From positions 24,903,147 through 24,967,146 of the forward strand of contig CM055092.1 in the NCBI GenBank assembly GCA_029204225.1: DNA of 64,000 nucleotides, written 5' to 3'. The notes below the pieces were generated by a model that was given only the letters and a program-made list of their open reading frames with translations, made no database searches and was not told where the DNA came from. Shown one piece after another: positions 11,561 through 21,667 of this stretch (positions are counted from its first letter, which is position 1; every line of letters starts with the position of its first letter). This DNA comes from Diphasiastrum complanatum (taxonomy: Eukaryota > Streptophyta > Lycopodiopsida > Lycopodiales > Lycopodiaceae). The position numbers and the translations under genes were made by a program.

Positions 11561-12939
11561 ACTTTGTCATTCTAAAGCAGTGTCATATGATTTATAACCT
11601 TCACTTTTTGAGCTCTTATCTCCTAAAAATGCTCTTCATACTTGATTGATCTACTTTCTTTCTTAGTCCAACTAGATTTTGTGCAAATGCGACATAGTTA
11701 AAACTTTATGATGTCTTACTAAAGACTTTATTCCTATTTAGCATTGATTGTGTTTGTAATTGTATAACATTAATTGTATTGCCATGAATATGTTTTTCAC
11801 AAATTTTTCATAATGTGAATTTGTCGATTTTCAAATCTTTGGCTAAATAATTATTGTCCAACATATGATAGAATTTGTTTCATAATTGATTTGTATGTTT
11901 AGCATCTGCAAGTACTTTTGCACGTGACCATCAGAGGAAGTGGTAGTGGCAGTGCCAGCGGACGTCGTTGATCCAAATCTGTATATGAAAATTACGCCTC
12001 TAGCCTGATTGGTACCATGTCGCCCGCACAAAGGGCACAAAAGAAGGCGCCGTAGAAGGCCCTTCATCTCCACCCGCTGCTACAGATGAATTGTCCTCCA
12101 ACTCTCACTACAACTCTAGAATTGTCTCGAGATTTGCCACGTGTGGCGCTACCATGCTTGGCAAAATAAGTTAGTTGTATTTTTTTTTTTAACTATTGTG
12201 AATAATATATTGATAAACAACAACTTTATGATTAATTTAGAAGTAAATGAGATTTCTTTTGAAGTTTTGAATAAGTGTGGACTAATAATTAAATGTGAAC
12301 AAAAAATCAAATGATCATTATGTCAAATTATTATGCCCTGACGAATTGGAATTATTATCGGTTGAATATAACCTTCTATCTTATGCATTTATGGACATTA
12401 TGATGTGTTTATATATTGAGAAAGTTCCATAATCAAAATTTGGCATTGACCTCAATATGGTATTTATAGGTAAAATTATAAGTGTGAGCTAAAGTTGCAC
12501 TTGAAAGGATGCTTAGTAGCTTGCAATCAAGAGCTAGGTGGTAACTTGTTAAGCTAATTTGTTGATAAAAAATTGCAATGTTATACACATTTGTGTGTTT
12601 GCAAAGATGAATGAATAATCGGACATTGTGGCAAAGTGTATTATTATCTTTCATATAATTTTCATGAATTCTACAACAACTTAAGAAGAATCAACTTTTT
12701 AATCATAATATATAGATAATCAACGTTTTACAATTTCTAATTGTTCTCTTAATTAGTTCACACATCTATTAATATTGATAAGTTTTTCCAACTCTAAGTG
12801 ATTGCAAGATGCCTTCAAAATGAAACTTAAGAAATGCAACATCGTAGAAAGATATAATAATTTTAATTTGAAAACAATATATATTGGCTACAAATGTATC
12901 ATTTTATGACAAAATTATTTGTGACATGTAAATGCTTTA
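11561..12939. other. AT-rich spacer between CACTA remnants
   Basis: No supported gene. A minus frame at 11,843-12,073 has a Ser/Thr-rich stretch (SAGTATTTSSDG) without a recognisable domain. The rest is AT-rich with frequent stops in every frame. No terminal CACTA repeats were recognised. Confidence 0.4.
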
Positions 12940-13540
12940 TTCATCACTGCAAGATTCAAATTCATTAGCCAATACATCCTGCAACTCACCTCCACTAAGA
13001 TAATTTTCATCATCCCTATAGAAATCAAAACCTCTCTCAATATTGTCCTCATGCAAAGAATCATTGTTGTCCTCTTCATCATCTGAGTCATCCTGAATCA
13101 TGAGAATCAATTCTCGGGCTTTTAAGATTTATAAAACTTGAAGATATATGTACATCTTCATCAGATATAGTTGTGTTTTCCAAATTTAGATCTTCCATTT
13201 CATGCTCGACATATGCGTTTTCAAATATACGTCTTGAGCGTGGCTTAATTTGAACAGCATACCACCAATTTTTGTTTAGTCGATCTGGTTGAAAAAGTAC
13301 CTACACATTTAGCAATATTGGAATTATAGATTTGTTATGATCATATTTTAATTCACAATAAAAAGATGTAATGAAAAAGTAGTGTGGATGATTAATATAA
13401 CATTGGTTACAATTGACAAAAAGAAAAAATGTGAAATTCATGCAAACCTATTCACAATGACAAGGCAACCAATGTGTCTAAAAAGTCTATGCTCAATGTC
13501 TTGGTTGAATCGATAGCAAAAAATCCACTACCATCTTTTT
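12940..13540 (-). pseudogene. CACTA DUF4216-like end and acidic tail, remnant 2
   Basis: On the minus strand, a segment at about 13,310-13,200 reads VLFQPDRLNKNWWYAVQIKP, the Q-V-F-Y-x-D-P-x-x-x-x-W pattern at the end of DUF4216 domains. It is followed by an acidic tail (DDSDDEEDNNDSLHED) that ends with a stop near 12,942. Upstream, a block near 13,470 aligns with the equivalent place of remnant 1 (LP-x-HCE-x-V). It is a second CACTA copy, cut off near 13,540. It may be the displaced 3' end of the element whose TNP2 part lies at 21.7-23.5 kb; that link is inference. Confidence 0.65.
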
Positions 13541-13743
13541 TTATTATTTCTCTTCTGTAGCTTCCAAATATCCTTGAGCCAAGGTGGATCTCTTTTTCTA
13601 CCCCTTGGCCTTGGAGTAGGTGGTGGTGGACAAGGTGGTGGTGGTGGATTTCCCTGACCCGCTCCTGAGACTAGTATTCCACTAGGGTGGCCTTGTGTTG
13701 TTTGCTTGGTCCACACCATTAATGTCAAATATCGGATCAGCAC
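13528..13743 (-). CDS. Short proline-rich frame (unknown)
   Basis: A 71-codon minus frame with PPPPPCPPPPTPRPRGRKRD followed by a basic stretch. It adjoins the CACTA DUF4216 remnant. Proline-rich linkers are common between CACTA-encoded domains, so it may be the start of the second CACTA protein, but there is no decisive motif. It could equally be a chance reading of a GGT-rich stretch. Confidence 0.2.
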   Translation of the reverse strand: MLIRYLTLMVWTKQTTQGHPSGILVSGAGQGNPPPPPCPPPPTPRPRGRKRDPPWLKDIWKLQKRNNKKRW

Positions 13744-15222
13744 GCGATGAAGGAGAACTCAAGATCATACGTTAGGTCGAGCGCGTCGAACCAATACCTG
13801 AGCTCAACCAAACCGATAGATGGTAATAACGGATCGTAGGAAGTTTGTTTCGAGCGCAAGTAATAGCGGATCATAGGAATTTTATTTCGAGCACGCTGAA
13901 TCAATATTGCATGGATGTAGAGAATTATAAAATTTTAAGAAAAAATATTTCCGCGTCATCCATCTATATATATAGAGAAAATCCGAAATGATTGCAAACA
14001 TGGTGGTTTGGATGTCCGAGGCTCGAATGATTGCTCTGAGGCTTGTCATCAAATCAAACTAAACATCCATCTATCATCAAAATGATTAGTCGATATCAAA
14101 TAAACCAGAATTAAATTCAACTAAAGTATGGTCATATCTACAATTAAAGCTACAAAAGTATGGTCACATCTACAATTTATTGCTGAAATTGACAAGGTTA
14201 AGCTATAAATATCTGACCTTTTTTATATCCAATCATTATAATTTCAGAAAATTCCAAAAGCCAGTATTTCACCCGATAGCTAATCAACACGCATATACAG
14301 CATGTGCAAACCAGAGATGCTATTCTCACGCACTGAACCGATATTGGATGGAATATGAATGATTAGAGCTTGACTCGATATAATCTATGTAACTTTGGAT
14401 AGTATGAAGAGTCTACCGAATCAAGCTTTGATCGTGCATAATGGGGTCCAATAGTTTCAAAACTTTCTAAAATATTTTTGTTCCTGCAATAGCAATTCGA
14501 CGCGCGCAGTCCAAATGGAGAATAACCTTCTTTTGCCAGGCACATTGATCCGATATCTGATACGCAGAAAAATTATATTGGAACGCATTATGGACGACTT
14601 ATGGTAATGTTATGAATGAACATTATCTCAAAAGAAAATATCTCATTTTTACGGTGCTTAAATAGGACAAGAGATTGTAATAATTCTCCTTGTACATGTT
14701 TTTCAATGATGTCCATTTATCATTTGTTTAATGATTATTCGAGGAGGCTAGTGATTAAATATTTAATGTATTCCGGTGTAGGTACAGATTCTAGAGTCAG
14801 GGCTAATGATGATTCGTTGAATCTAGTGATAGACTAGTTAATGTATTCCAGCGTAGGTACAAATTTGTCTCTCTCTAATTGGTGGATAAATATAGGCTGT
14901 GTTTCTCAATTCATTATTTGACAGATGTATGGCTGTGATCAATAGGAATTGGCTATAAATATGGGAACCACTTTTCATATTTCAATTTCGTAATCTTTTA
15001 TTCTGAACTCACTAGTCTTTTTGTTTTCTTTCTATCTCGCGATATCGAATCGATGCGCGCCTTTCCATAAAGTGCATGGTCGGATTCATTTAGGTGTGTT
15101 AAATCGATATCAACCACTTCTGACGTGTGCTTGTGAAAAATTTCAATCGGATCAACGTGCGCTCTGTAATTCATTCCTCTACCAATATCATTCTGTCACG
15201 TTGAACCGATATCAGATTCAAT
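13744..15222. other. Non-coding region with tandem duplication, CGATATC-like motifs and TATA boxes
   Basis: A roughly 38-nt duplication (CGGATCGTAGGAAGTTTG near 13,833 and CGGATCATAGGAATTTTA near 13,870, each followed by TTTCGAGC). From 14,330 to 15,225 there are repeated variants of CGATATC and ATCGGAT, several next to GCGC. Two TATA-like sites (TATAAATATGG near 14,953, and ATAAATATAGG near 14,887) lie upstream of the 15,223 frame. It resembles the promoter and leader of a retroelement. No terminal repeats were proven. Confidence 0.4.
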
Positions 15223-16143
15223 ATGGCTAGATCCTCCATGTGCTCATATAACAAACTTTTGGAGTTTTTTAATGTCAAAGACATTCCATCTGAGAAATTA
15301 AAGTATTTTGCTAGTATTATTTTTGCTCTCTTCAATATCGATAAGCTAGTTTATGAGAATCGTTATAGTTTAATTTCTTACCTTGATAATTTTTCTCAAA
15401 TCATTAGTACTCCTGTTTTGGATATAGATAGTTTTTATTTCGTTCATTTTCAGGACCTTGTGCATTCCTAACCATCCTTCAAGCATAAACACAATAGAAA
15501 CTATTCTAACCTGCATGACCATTTCAAAAGAAATATATATTTTGATATTCACAAAAGAATATGTCGCCTTCTTATCAAAGGAATGGATTTTGTCTTTTAC
15601 ATATCTGCTGAAATTCCAGATGATGAGTCTGTTGAATCTTCAACTGTTCCATTGATCAAAGCATCTGCACTTGCTCTAGTTGATGTAGATAATGCACATA
15701 CTGATACAGGGGTTGAAGCTGAAGCATCTATGGCTTCAGATTATCAAAAAACTCTCCCTCGTTCTATAATTATCTCTGATTCTCTTCCATATGCATCTCC
15801 TGTTAATCAATTAACTCTATTCGATGTTCCCTTGTATTTTATAAATAAAGAAAGCTATATTTCATTTAATGATATTAAAGATGTTTTGAATTTGATAGAG
15901 GATGAAATCCTCTCAATTTTTGCTCAAAATTTATCTGAATTTTCTGACATTGTTGATTACTCATATGATGACCTTGAAAGTGAGATAGATTATGATAAAT
16001 ATGGCCATTGGAAATCTGGCAATGAGGCCTTGGAGGCCATGGTTGAAAAATCTAAACCTTATGAGAAAACTTTGCCTATAGAGGAGGAATTTTTGGAATT
16101 CCAAAAAAATATCCCCCAAGGCCTAGATATATCCCCTCCTTAA
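15223..16143 (+). pseudogene. Orphan 307-codon frame with one in-frame stop
   Basis: The frame opens at ATG 15,223 (MARSSMCSYNKLLEFF) and is interrupted only by TAA at 15,469-15,471. It then continues in the same phase to TAA at 16,141-16,143. The N-terminal part is hydrophobic and aromatic; the C-terminal part is acidic (DIVDYSYDDLESEIDYDKYG) and ends QGLDISPP. No domain is recognised. A TATA box lies about 270 bases upstream. It may be a gag-like protein of an LTR element or a captured host gene. The single stop could be a recent mutation or a readthrough site; a mutation is more likely given the surrounding decay. Confidence 0.45.
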
Positions 16144-16285
16144 TGTAGAGACCATTGGAGGACATGACATTAGCAGAGCAAACATTGTTGATTACAACGA
16201 TTATGATCTAGTACGTAGATTGTTCAGTTTTCTTATTGAGTTTGCAATGTCATGTATAATTCTGAATTTATTTTCTTTGGTTTAG

Positions 16286-17473
16286 TTACATCAGTGGAAA
16301 AATATATAAGCCTGACTGAGAAAAGTACCAGATAATGATATAGATTAGCACCATGTAATGAGTAACGTTGTCTTTTCCCCAACAATTATGTACAGATTTT
16401 ACAAATGTGAGGCAATGATTTTTCAAAGTCCTCATATCTTCTAATGATATATTTTCTTTCCTAATAACACCCATGAGTTTGTGTAAGTGGTCCACACTTG
16501 TCCCTTTTCCACTCAATTACTTTCTTCCAATATTCGTGTGGCTTGAACAGTTTCTCTCCAAATTTTGTATCTGACACTTGATTCTTTGCATGTGTGATTG
16601 GATAAGAATCTTCTTACTTTAGCACCTCCAATTGACTCCGGTTTATGATTCCATGCTAGTAGAATATGTAGGTAAATAAGTTTTTCAATAATATGAACCT
16701 CAGCATGCAATGTGCATATGTGAACATATTTTAATGAAATTGACAGAACACTTTTCATATTCGGATCTTTAGCTTCTTGTGTTGGGCCAGTGTTTGTTGA
16801 TCGTCCCAAATTCATATAGTAGCAATCCTTCATGCAATAAAGACATGGATGCTTTGATGTTGCCCCATGAGAGACATTATACATACATTTTAATGTTTTT
16901 TCAAATCCCCTGCAAGGTGCCATTGAATTTGAAAACTTCCATGATTTTCGACTATCAATTTCTCACCCTCCAAATGTCTCTTTATAATCTCGCCATAATT
17001 TGTTCTTGAAAATATCCATGAAAGTATTTTATGGTCCTCTTTCAAGACCTGTAGAAAAACAATTAATGCCTGATATGTCCATAAAAACTGGCAAGGTATG
17101 AATTGTTAACAAAGATATTCTAAATGAAAATTGAAATGTATACTTGGAATGCCGCCAACTACCATATGTGATTTTCCGATTGAACACTAAACGTTCGATC
17201 ATTTGTATCTGAAATTTTGTTCATCAAAGTGACACTCACTTGTTCCAACTTATGACCCTTGATGATTTCATATTCATCCAATTTTATCACAATAATGATC
17301 TTTTCATTTACTTGATGTTCGTCTAGTTTATAGAATCGAATAATGTATTTTATAACATTTTCAATATCAAGGAAAATATTATTACAATCGTTGTAATTGA
17401 GCTCACCATATTCTAATTTGTATAATTCAGTTATATGAAGTGGTTGGCCAACTACTTTGAACATTCCGTCCAT
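16286..17473 (-). pseudogene. Unclassified transposase (GATS-PCLYC type), copy 2
   Basis: On the minus strand, 17,473-17,159 encodes a stretch ending IVIKLDEYEIIKGHKLEQVS, which may be the D-containing strand of an RNase H-like core. Then 16,923-16,513 encodes MYNVSHGATSKHPCLYCMKD and HICTLHAEVHIIEKLIYLHI. Then 16,516-16,286 continues with TLKNHCLTFVKSVHNCWG. Pieces are split by frameshifts or introns. The plus-strand fragment at 4,016 is a relative. The fold-back element begins immediately upstream of the first ATG, so the N-terminus may have been cut off. Superfamily unassigned. Confidence 0.5.
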
Positions 17474-18622
17474 TAGGGCCCTTTTTTAACTCAAAAAGGG
17501 TCACTTCCTTGCCTAAACATGTTTGCTAATTAGGATTAATTAGTTCATTAATCGTCCTATGTGGCAGCTCACCCTGGGTTTATCATGGGTTAACTTCTAT
17601 TTTAATAGGCTTCACTTAGGCCTAGCATAATATAGCAAGGACACATAATTTTAATGTAGTCTAAAATCTTGAATCTAATATAACAGCCATTTTTTCAAGC
17701 CCTTCAAAATTGATTTTTTATTGCTTAGAATGAGTGAAAAGGGAACCCAATATTTCCTTGGGCCCCATTTTGCAAAAAAAATTTGAAAAAAAAATGGGGG
17801 GAGGGGTATGGGAGTACATAACCCGCGCCCCATTGTACTTGTGGTACCCCCCCCCCCTTTCCCTTTCTCTCCCTTCCCCCGGGCCAGCTGGCCCATCTCG
17901 CTCCCAATTGTCACTCCGAGCCACTAGCCCTGGTCGGTGCGCAGGGCCCGGAGGGCCCTACATAAACCCCCCCTCCCTCATGTGTACTTTGCAATGAGAG
18001 AGGGAGGTGTCATGGCATCGGGCGCCCACAATGCTCCCACCGATCTCTGTGGCCCCGAGTGGGCAGAGCGAGCACCTCCCTCCCTCATTGCAAAGTACAC
18101 ATGAGGGAGGGGGGTTTATGTGGGGCCCTCCGAGCCCTGTGCACCGACCAGGGCCAGTGGCCCGGAGTGATGGCTGGGAGCGAGACGGGCCAGCTGGCCC
18201 GGGGGAAGGGAGAGAAAGGGAAAGCGGGGGGGGAGGGGGGATACGTACTCCCATACCCCTCCCCCCATTTTTTTTCAATTTTTTTTTGCAAAATGGGGGC
18301 CCAAGGAATTATTGGGCCCCTTTTTCACTCATTCTAAGCAATAAAAAATCAATTTTGAAGGGATTGAAAAAACGGTTATATTCTTATTTTAAACTCAAAT
18401 TTGAGCCTTGTCCTATCATCATTACTATGGGTTGAGCAAGTAGGGTTAGAGGAGGGTTAATGGATGGGTTAGAATTTGAGATCTATGTTACACCATTCGA
18501 TGTGCCATGTCATATGGACCACTCCATCTCAATTGTCACTCTCTTATTGGTACACATGTCGTCATTAACACTAATTATAATTAGTGAAGGGGCCCTTTTT
18601 GAGTCCAAAAAGGGCCCTAATG
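17471..18622. mobile_element. Fold-back element with ~320-bp hairpin arms
   Basis: The ends are inverted: CATTAGGGCCCTTTTT at the left and its complement at the right, and each end itself forms a small hairpin (GGGCCCTTTTT ... AAAAAGGGCCC). Inside, 17,683-18,009 and 18,073-18,385 are nearly exact reverse complements, around a 63-base loop. The arms are GC-rich with poly-C/poly-G runs, unlike the AT-rich surroundings. Open frames of 60-142 codons on both strands here are mirror images caused by the palindrome and are not genes. A related right end lies at 21,525-21,661. The ends recall MITE or fold-back DNA transposons. No clear target duplication was seen. Confidence 0.85.
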
Positions 18623-19056
18623 ATTATAAAAATTTCTAGCTAATCTTACCCGATATGGACGCAAAAGATAAATTTTCTTCACCATCACTTGGGAAAAAGC
18701 TTATTTAACTATTCTAAAAAAATTAAAATAAGCATTCCTGCTAATTCCAGATACATCACATTTGTATCACATTTGCATCCAAGTATAATTGAACCTCAAT
18801 CAAAACAGTTTCTACAATTTCATTTTTCATTTATTCAAACCGAACATTTTTTTATCATTTCCTTTGCTGACTTTCTTGATAATACATGACTTAAAGATGA
18901 TCCAATGCATGAACGATCTGTTAAATAGTTCTTTGCCACCAAACATGATCTGCAACAAACATATGAAACTCAAATTATATTTAATAAATAAATAATCCAT
19001 GTTACCAAGTGAAAATCAAACTTAAATGGCATATACAAATCAATTAAATAGTTTAT
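18623..19056. other. AT-rich spacer
   Basis: No gene or repeat is supported. Short AT-rich open frames have no recognisable content. Confidence 0.4.
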
Positions 19057-19500
19057 ATGACATTATACTTGAATGCTCGAATTTTTTTTTTCCAATTGCC
19101 GCTATGTCTAGGTAAGCCATCAATATTCTTCATGGGTACTCGCTTTCTTTTCCTCTTCATCATTGCCTTATTGATAACTTTTATATCAACAACAAATTTT
19201 AAACTCTCAGATCACAACTTTTCCATGGATTCTAACATTTCTTGGTTTGATCCCCGAAGAGTAGTGACAGTAGCATTCAACTCTGTCATAGCATTCTTGA
19301 GTGCATTGTTTTCAGCACTAGTGTGTTGCACATAATGAAGCAATTGTTGATTTGCATGTTGCAATTGTTGATTAGCAAACTATAATTGCTGATTAAAACA
19401 AGATATGCTATGCATTCCAATATCACGCAACCTTTGACAATATCCAAGTAATCCACTATTTCTTTCACATATAGATCTGAGAAGATGAGTTACGAACTTA
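19057..19500 (-). pseudogene. CACTA second-protein (TNPA/Transposase_24-like) coiled-coil fragment
   Basis: A minus frame reads CQRLRDIGMHS, then a Gln/Asn-rich heptad region (NQQLLHYVQHTSAENNALKN), then AMTELNATVTTLRGSNQEML. It ends in a basic tail (KRKRKRVPMKNIDG). This coiled-coil region near the C-terminus is typical of the second protein of plant CACTA elements, which binds subterminal repeats. One stop lies inside, just before the Gln-rich run. It lies downstream (minus direction) of the TNP2/DUF4218 remnant, consistent with one CACTA unit. Confidence 0.5.
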
Positions 19501-21469
19501 AAATCTGGATACAAATTGGTAGCTGGATCATTAGGATAAATTGATCAATGACATCATCAGACCCATCACTGGGCCGTGACTTGGAGGTGACACGGTGGAT
19601 GTGGTGTCCTCCTATATGCCTAAATTTGATGTGTCCATGCCCATTGCTGGTGGAAATGGGTCGAAGAAAGAATCATTCAGAACCGACAACTCACCCGATG
19701 TTGCAAGCTCCTCATCTAGGTTCGAAGAAAACCAGTAATAGTATTAAAATGCATATCACTAAACGATTAACAAGTTTCAACCTTGGACATCCACAAATGT
19801 AGTAACAGGCATATAAAATGTGACAACGCAAAAGTAAAGTCAAAACGTAACCAGATATTTTAGAATAGAGTCAAAACACAACAACTAATTGTGTTTTCTA
19901 TTTTCCATTAGATTAAATCATTTATTCCCATTGGACTCCTAATGTCCCTGTTTGTAAAAATGAAACACATTCATGATCTTTTTCGGCTCGTCTCCGTATC
20001 TGCAAAACTAGACACAAAGTTAATAATCCTATATCTATTCAACATTACTATTTAAAATTCAGGAATCTGATGGAAATTAGAGACTCACATTTTGTCCATT
20101 ACGAGTGAAGACAAAATCTACTAGCACATCAACAAAAGTCAATCCAAGCATATGTCGAAGATCTTTCTAGGCTGCACTCCTTATTTATATGAATTTCTTG
20201 TATTTCATCATGGGGCAAATGTATGGATATCTCCACTTCTTGTTGATTCGTCTCCGCGTTCAGAGGGTCCATCGGCCATGACCAAACTTATATCGCCTAT
20301 AGATGAAACTTAACGGGCATGCGACAAATATGTTATCCAACAGTGATGATTCTGTTGCTTTCCATGCCCACATCGTGTTTGTTTTCCTAAAGGGAACTGC
20401 CTTAAATATGGCAACAAATACGATGATCGGCACAGCTAGTGTAAACTCGTTTGGATCCGAATGTTGGCTTCATATTACCAGTGATCTCTTTTAGAAGTTG
20501 CCTCTTCGTTAATTCAATAGTCAGTTGGTCAACATATGGCCACTCGTGAGAATTGATCGCAGGCTCAGAAATTGGTGCTAATTTGCCTTGGCCAAAGTTT
20601 TTTTTTTGGAACTTTGTACATGTGATCGGAAAAGAAAATGCCCATTTTGATCAGGGTAGAGGATGCCAACCCACCATATATTAGTTCTCCATATTTGGCG
20701 TGTATGGCAGAGAATTTTCTAGTGAAGGACTTCACGTTTTGTCAGTTGAAGCTATTTGAAGGAAAGACATCTGCTCCAGGCATTAATGCAACATTATTAT
20801 CCATTACAATGACATAATAATAATTCAAACATAATAGTTAACACAAGAATAAAAGAGGTGAGACCTACAATGTGATTGTATGGTTATATCAACAACAGCC
20901 ACATTCAATAAAATATCTCAACGCATGTATACGTGTTGCACATTTGCAAGGTATTCGCCATTTTGGTCGATCTTGAATTCGTGGATCCTTCCTTTCCAAT
21001 GGTAGTCTTGGTTGTTTCGCTTCCTCTTTGCAATCTTGTGAGTTCCTTTGCCCGATGGTTGCATGTAAACCTAGTCAAAAGTTGAAAATGTATGGGGCAC
21101 CCAATGCTCATTGGAATCTTTGATGTGTGCAACATGGAAGCTAGTTGATTCTTGGGCTTCCTTGATCGAGTAGAGGCCATAATGGATGATGTAATGATAA
21201 TGTAGGATATGCGAAATAGTGTGTAGATCCTCAGATAAGGTAAACCAAAATAAAAAAAATAGAATATTTGTGGAGTATACAGAATGAGAGAGAGAGAAAA
21301 GGAGAGAGAGATAGAGAGAGGTCGTTTAGAGAGAGACTACAAAATGAGAGAGAGATGAGAGATACAAGCTTGTGAACATTCAAAATTTGAAATAAGGACT
21401 AGGCTCACTTAGGATAAGGCTGCTAGTAGATAGACATGCTAGTTGATGTTAACTTGTAGGCATAGTTAT
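19501..21469. other. Decayed region, probably CACTA-internal
   Basis: No gene is supported. A minus frame at 20,905-21,180 begins MASTRSRKPKNQLASML, and another phrase near 20,600-20,700 reads IHAKYGELIYGGLASS. Both are unrecognised. GA-rich simple sequence at 21,280-21,365. The position between the coiled-coil fragment and the DUF4218 remnant suggests remains of the same CACTA unit. Confidence 0.35.
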
Positions 21470-21524
21470 TGCTTTATAAAGGGTTAATGTTAGAGGTGTA
21501 CTTTGTGGGCCCACACTTGATTTA

Positions 21525-21661
21525 ATCTGCACCATTGAATTTGCCATGTCATATGGACCATTCCCTCTCAGTTGTCAATATTTTATTAGGACACGTGTCA
21601 TCATTAACACTAACTATAATTAGTGAAGAGGCCCTTTTTGAGTCCAAAAAGGGCCCTAATG
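21525..21661. mobile_element. Right end of a second fold-back-family element
   Basis: This is homologous to 18,480-18,622: it shares CCATGTCATATGGACCA, then a TAATTAGTG palindrome, then GCCCTTTTTGAGTCCAAAAA and GGGCCCTAATG. It abuts the DUF4218 coding remnant at 21,668, so it probably inserted into the CACTA element. A matching left end was not found. Confidence 0.65.
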
Positions 21662-21667
21662 GCACTA

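Noticed and set aside
17675-18435. Several overlapping 60-142-codon open frames on both strands
   Set aside because: They are mirror images produced by the palindromic hairpin arms and low-complexity GC runs, with no domain content.
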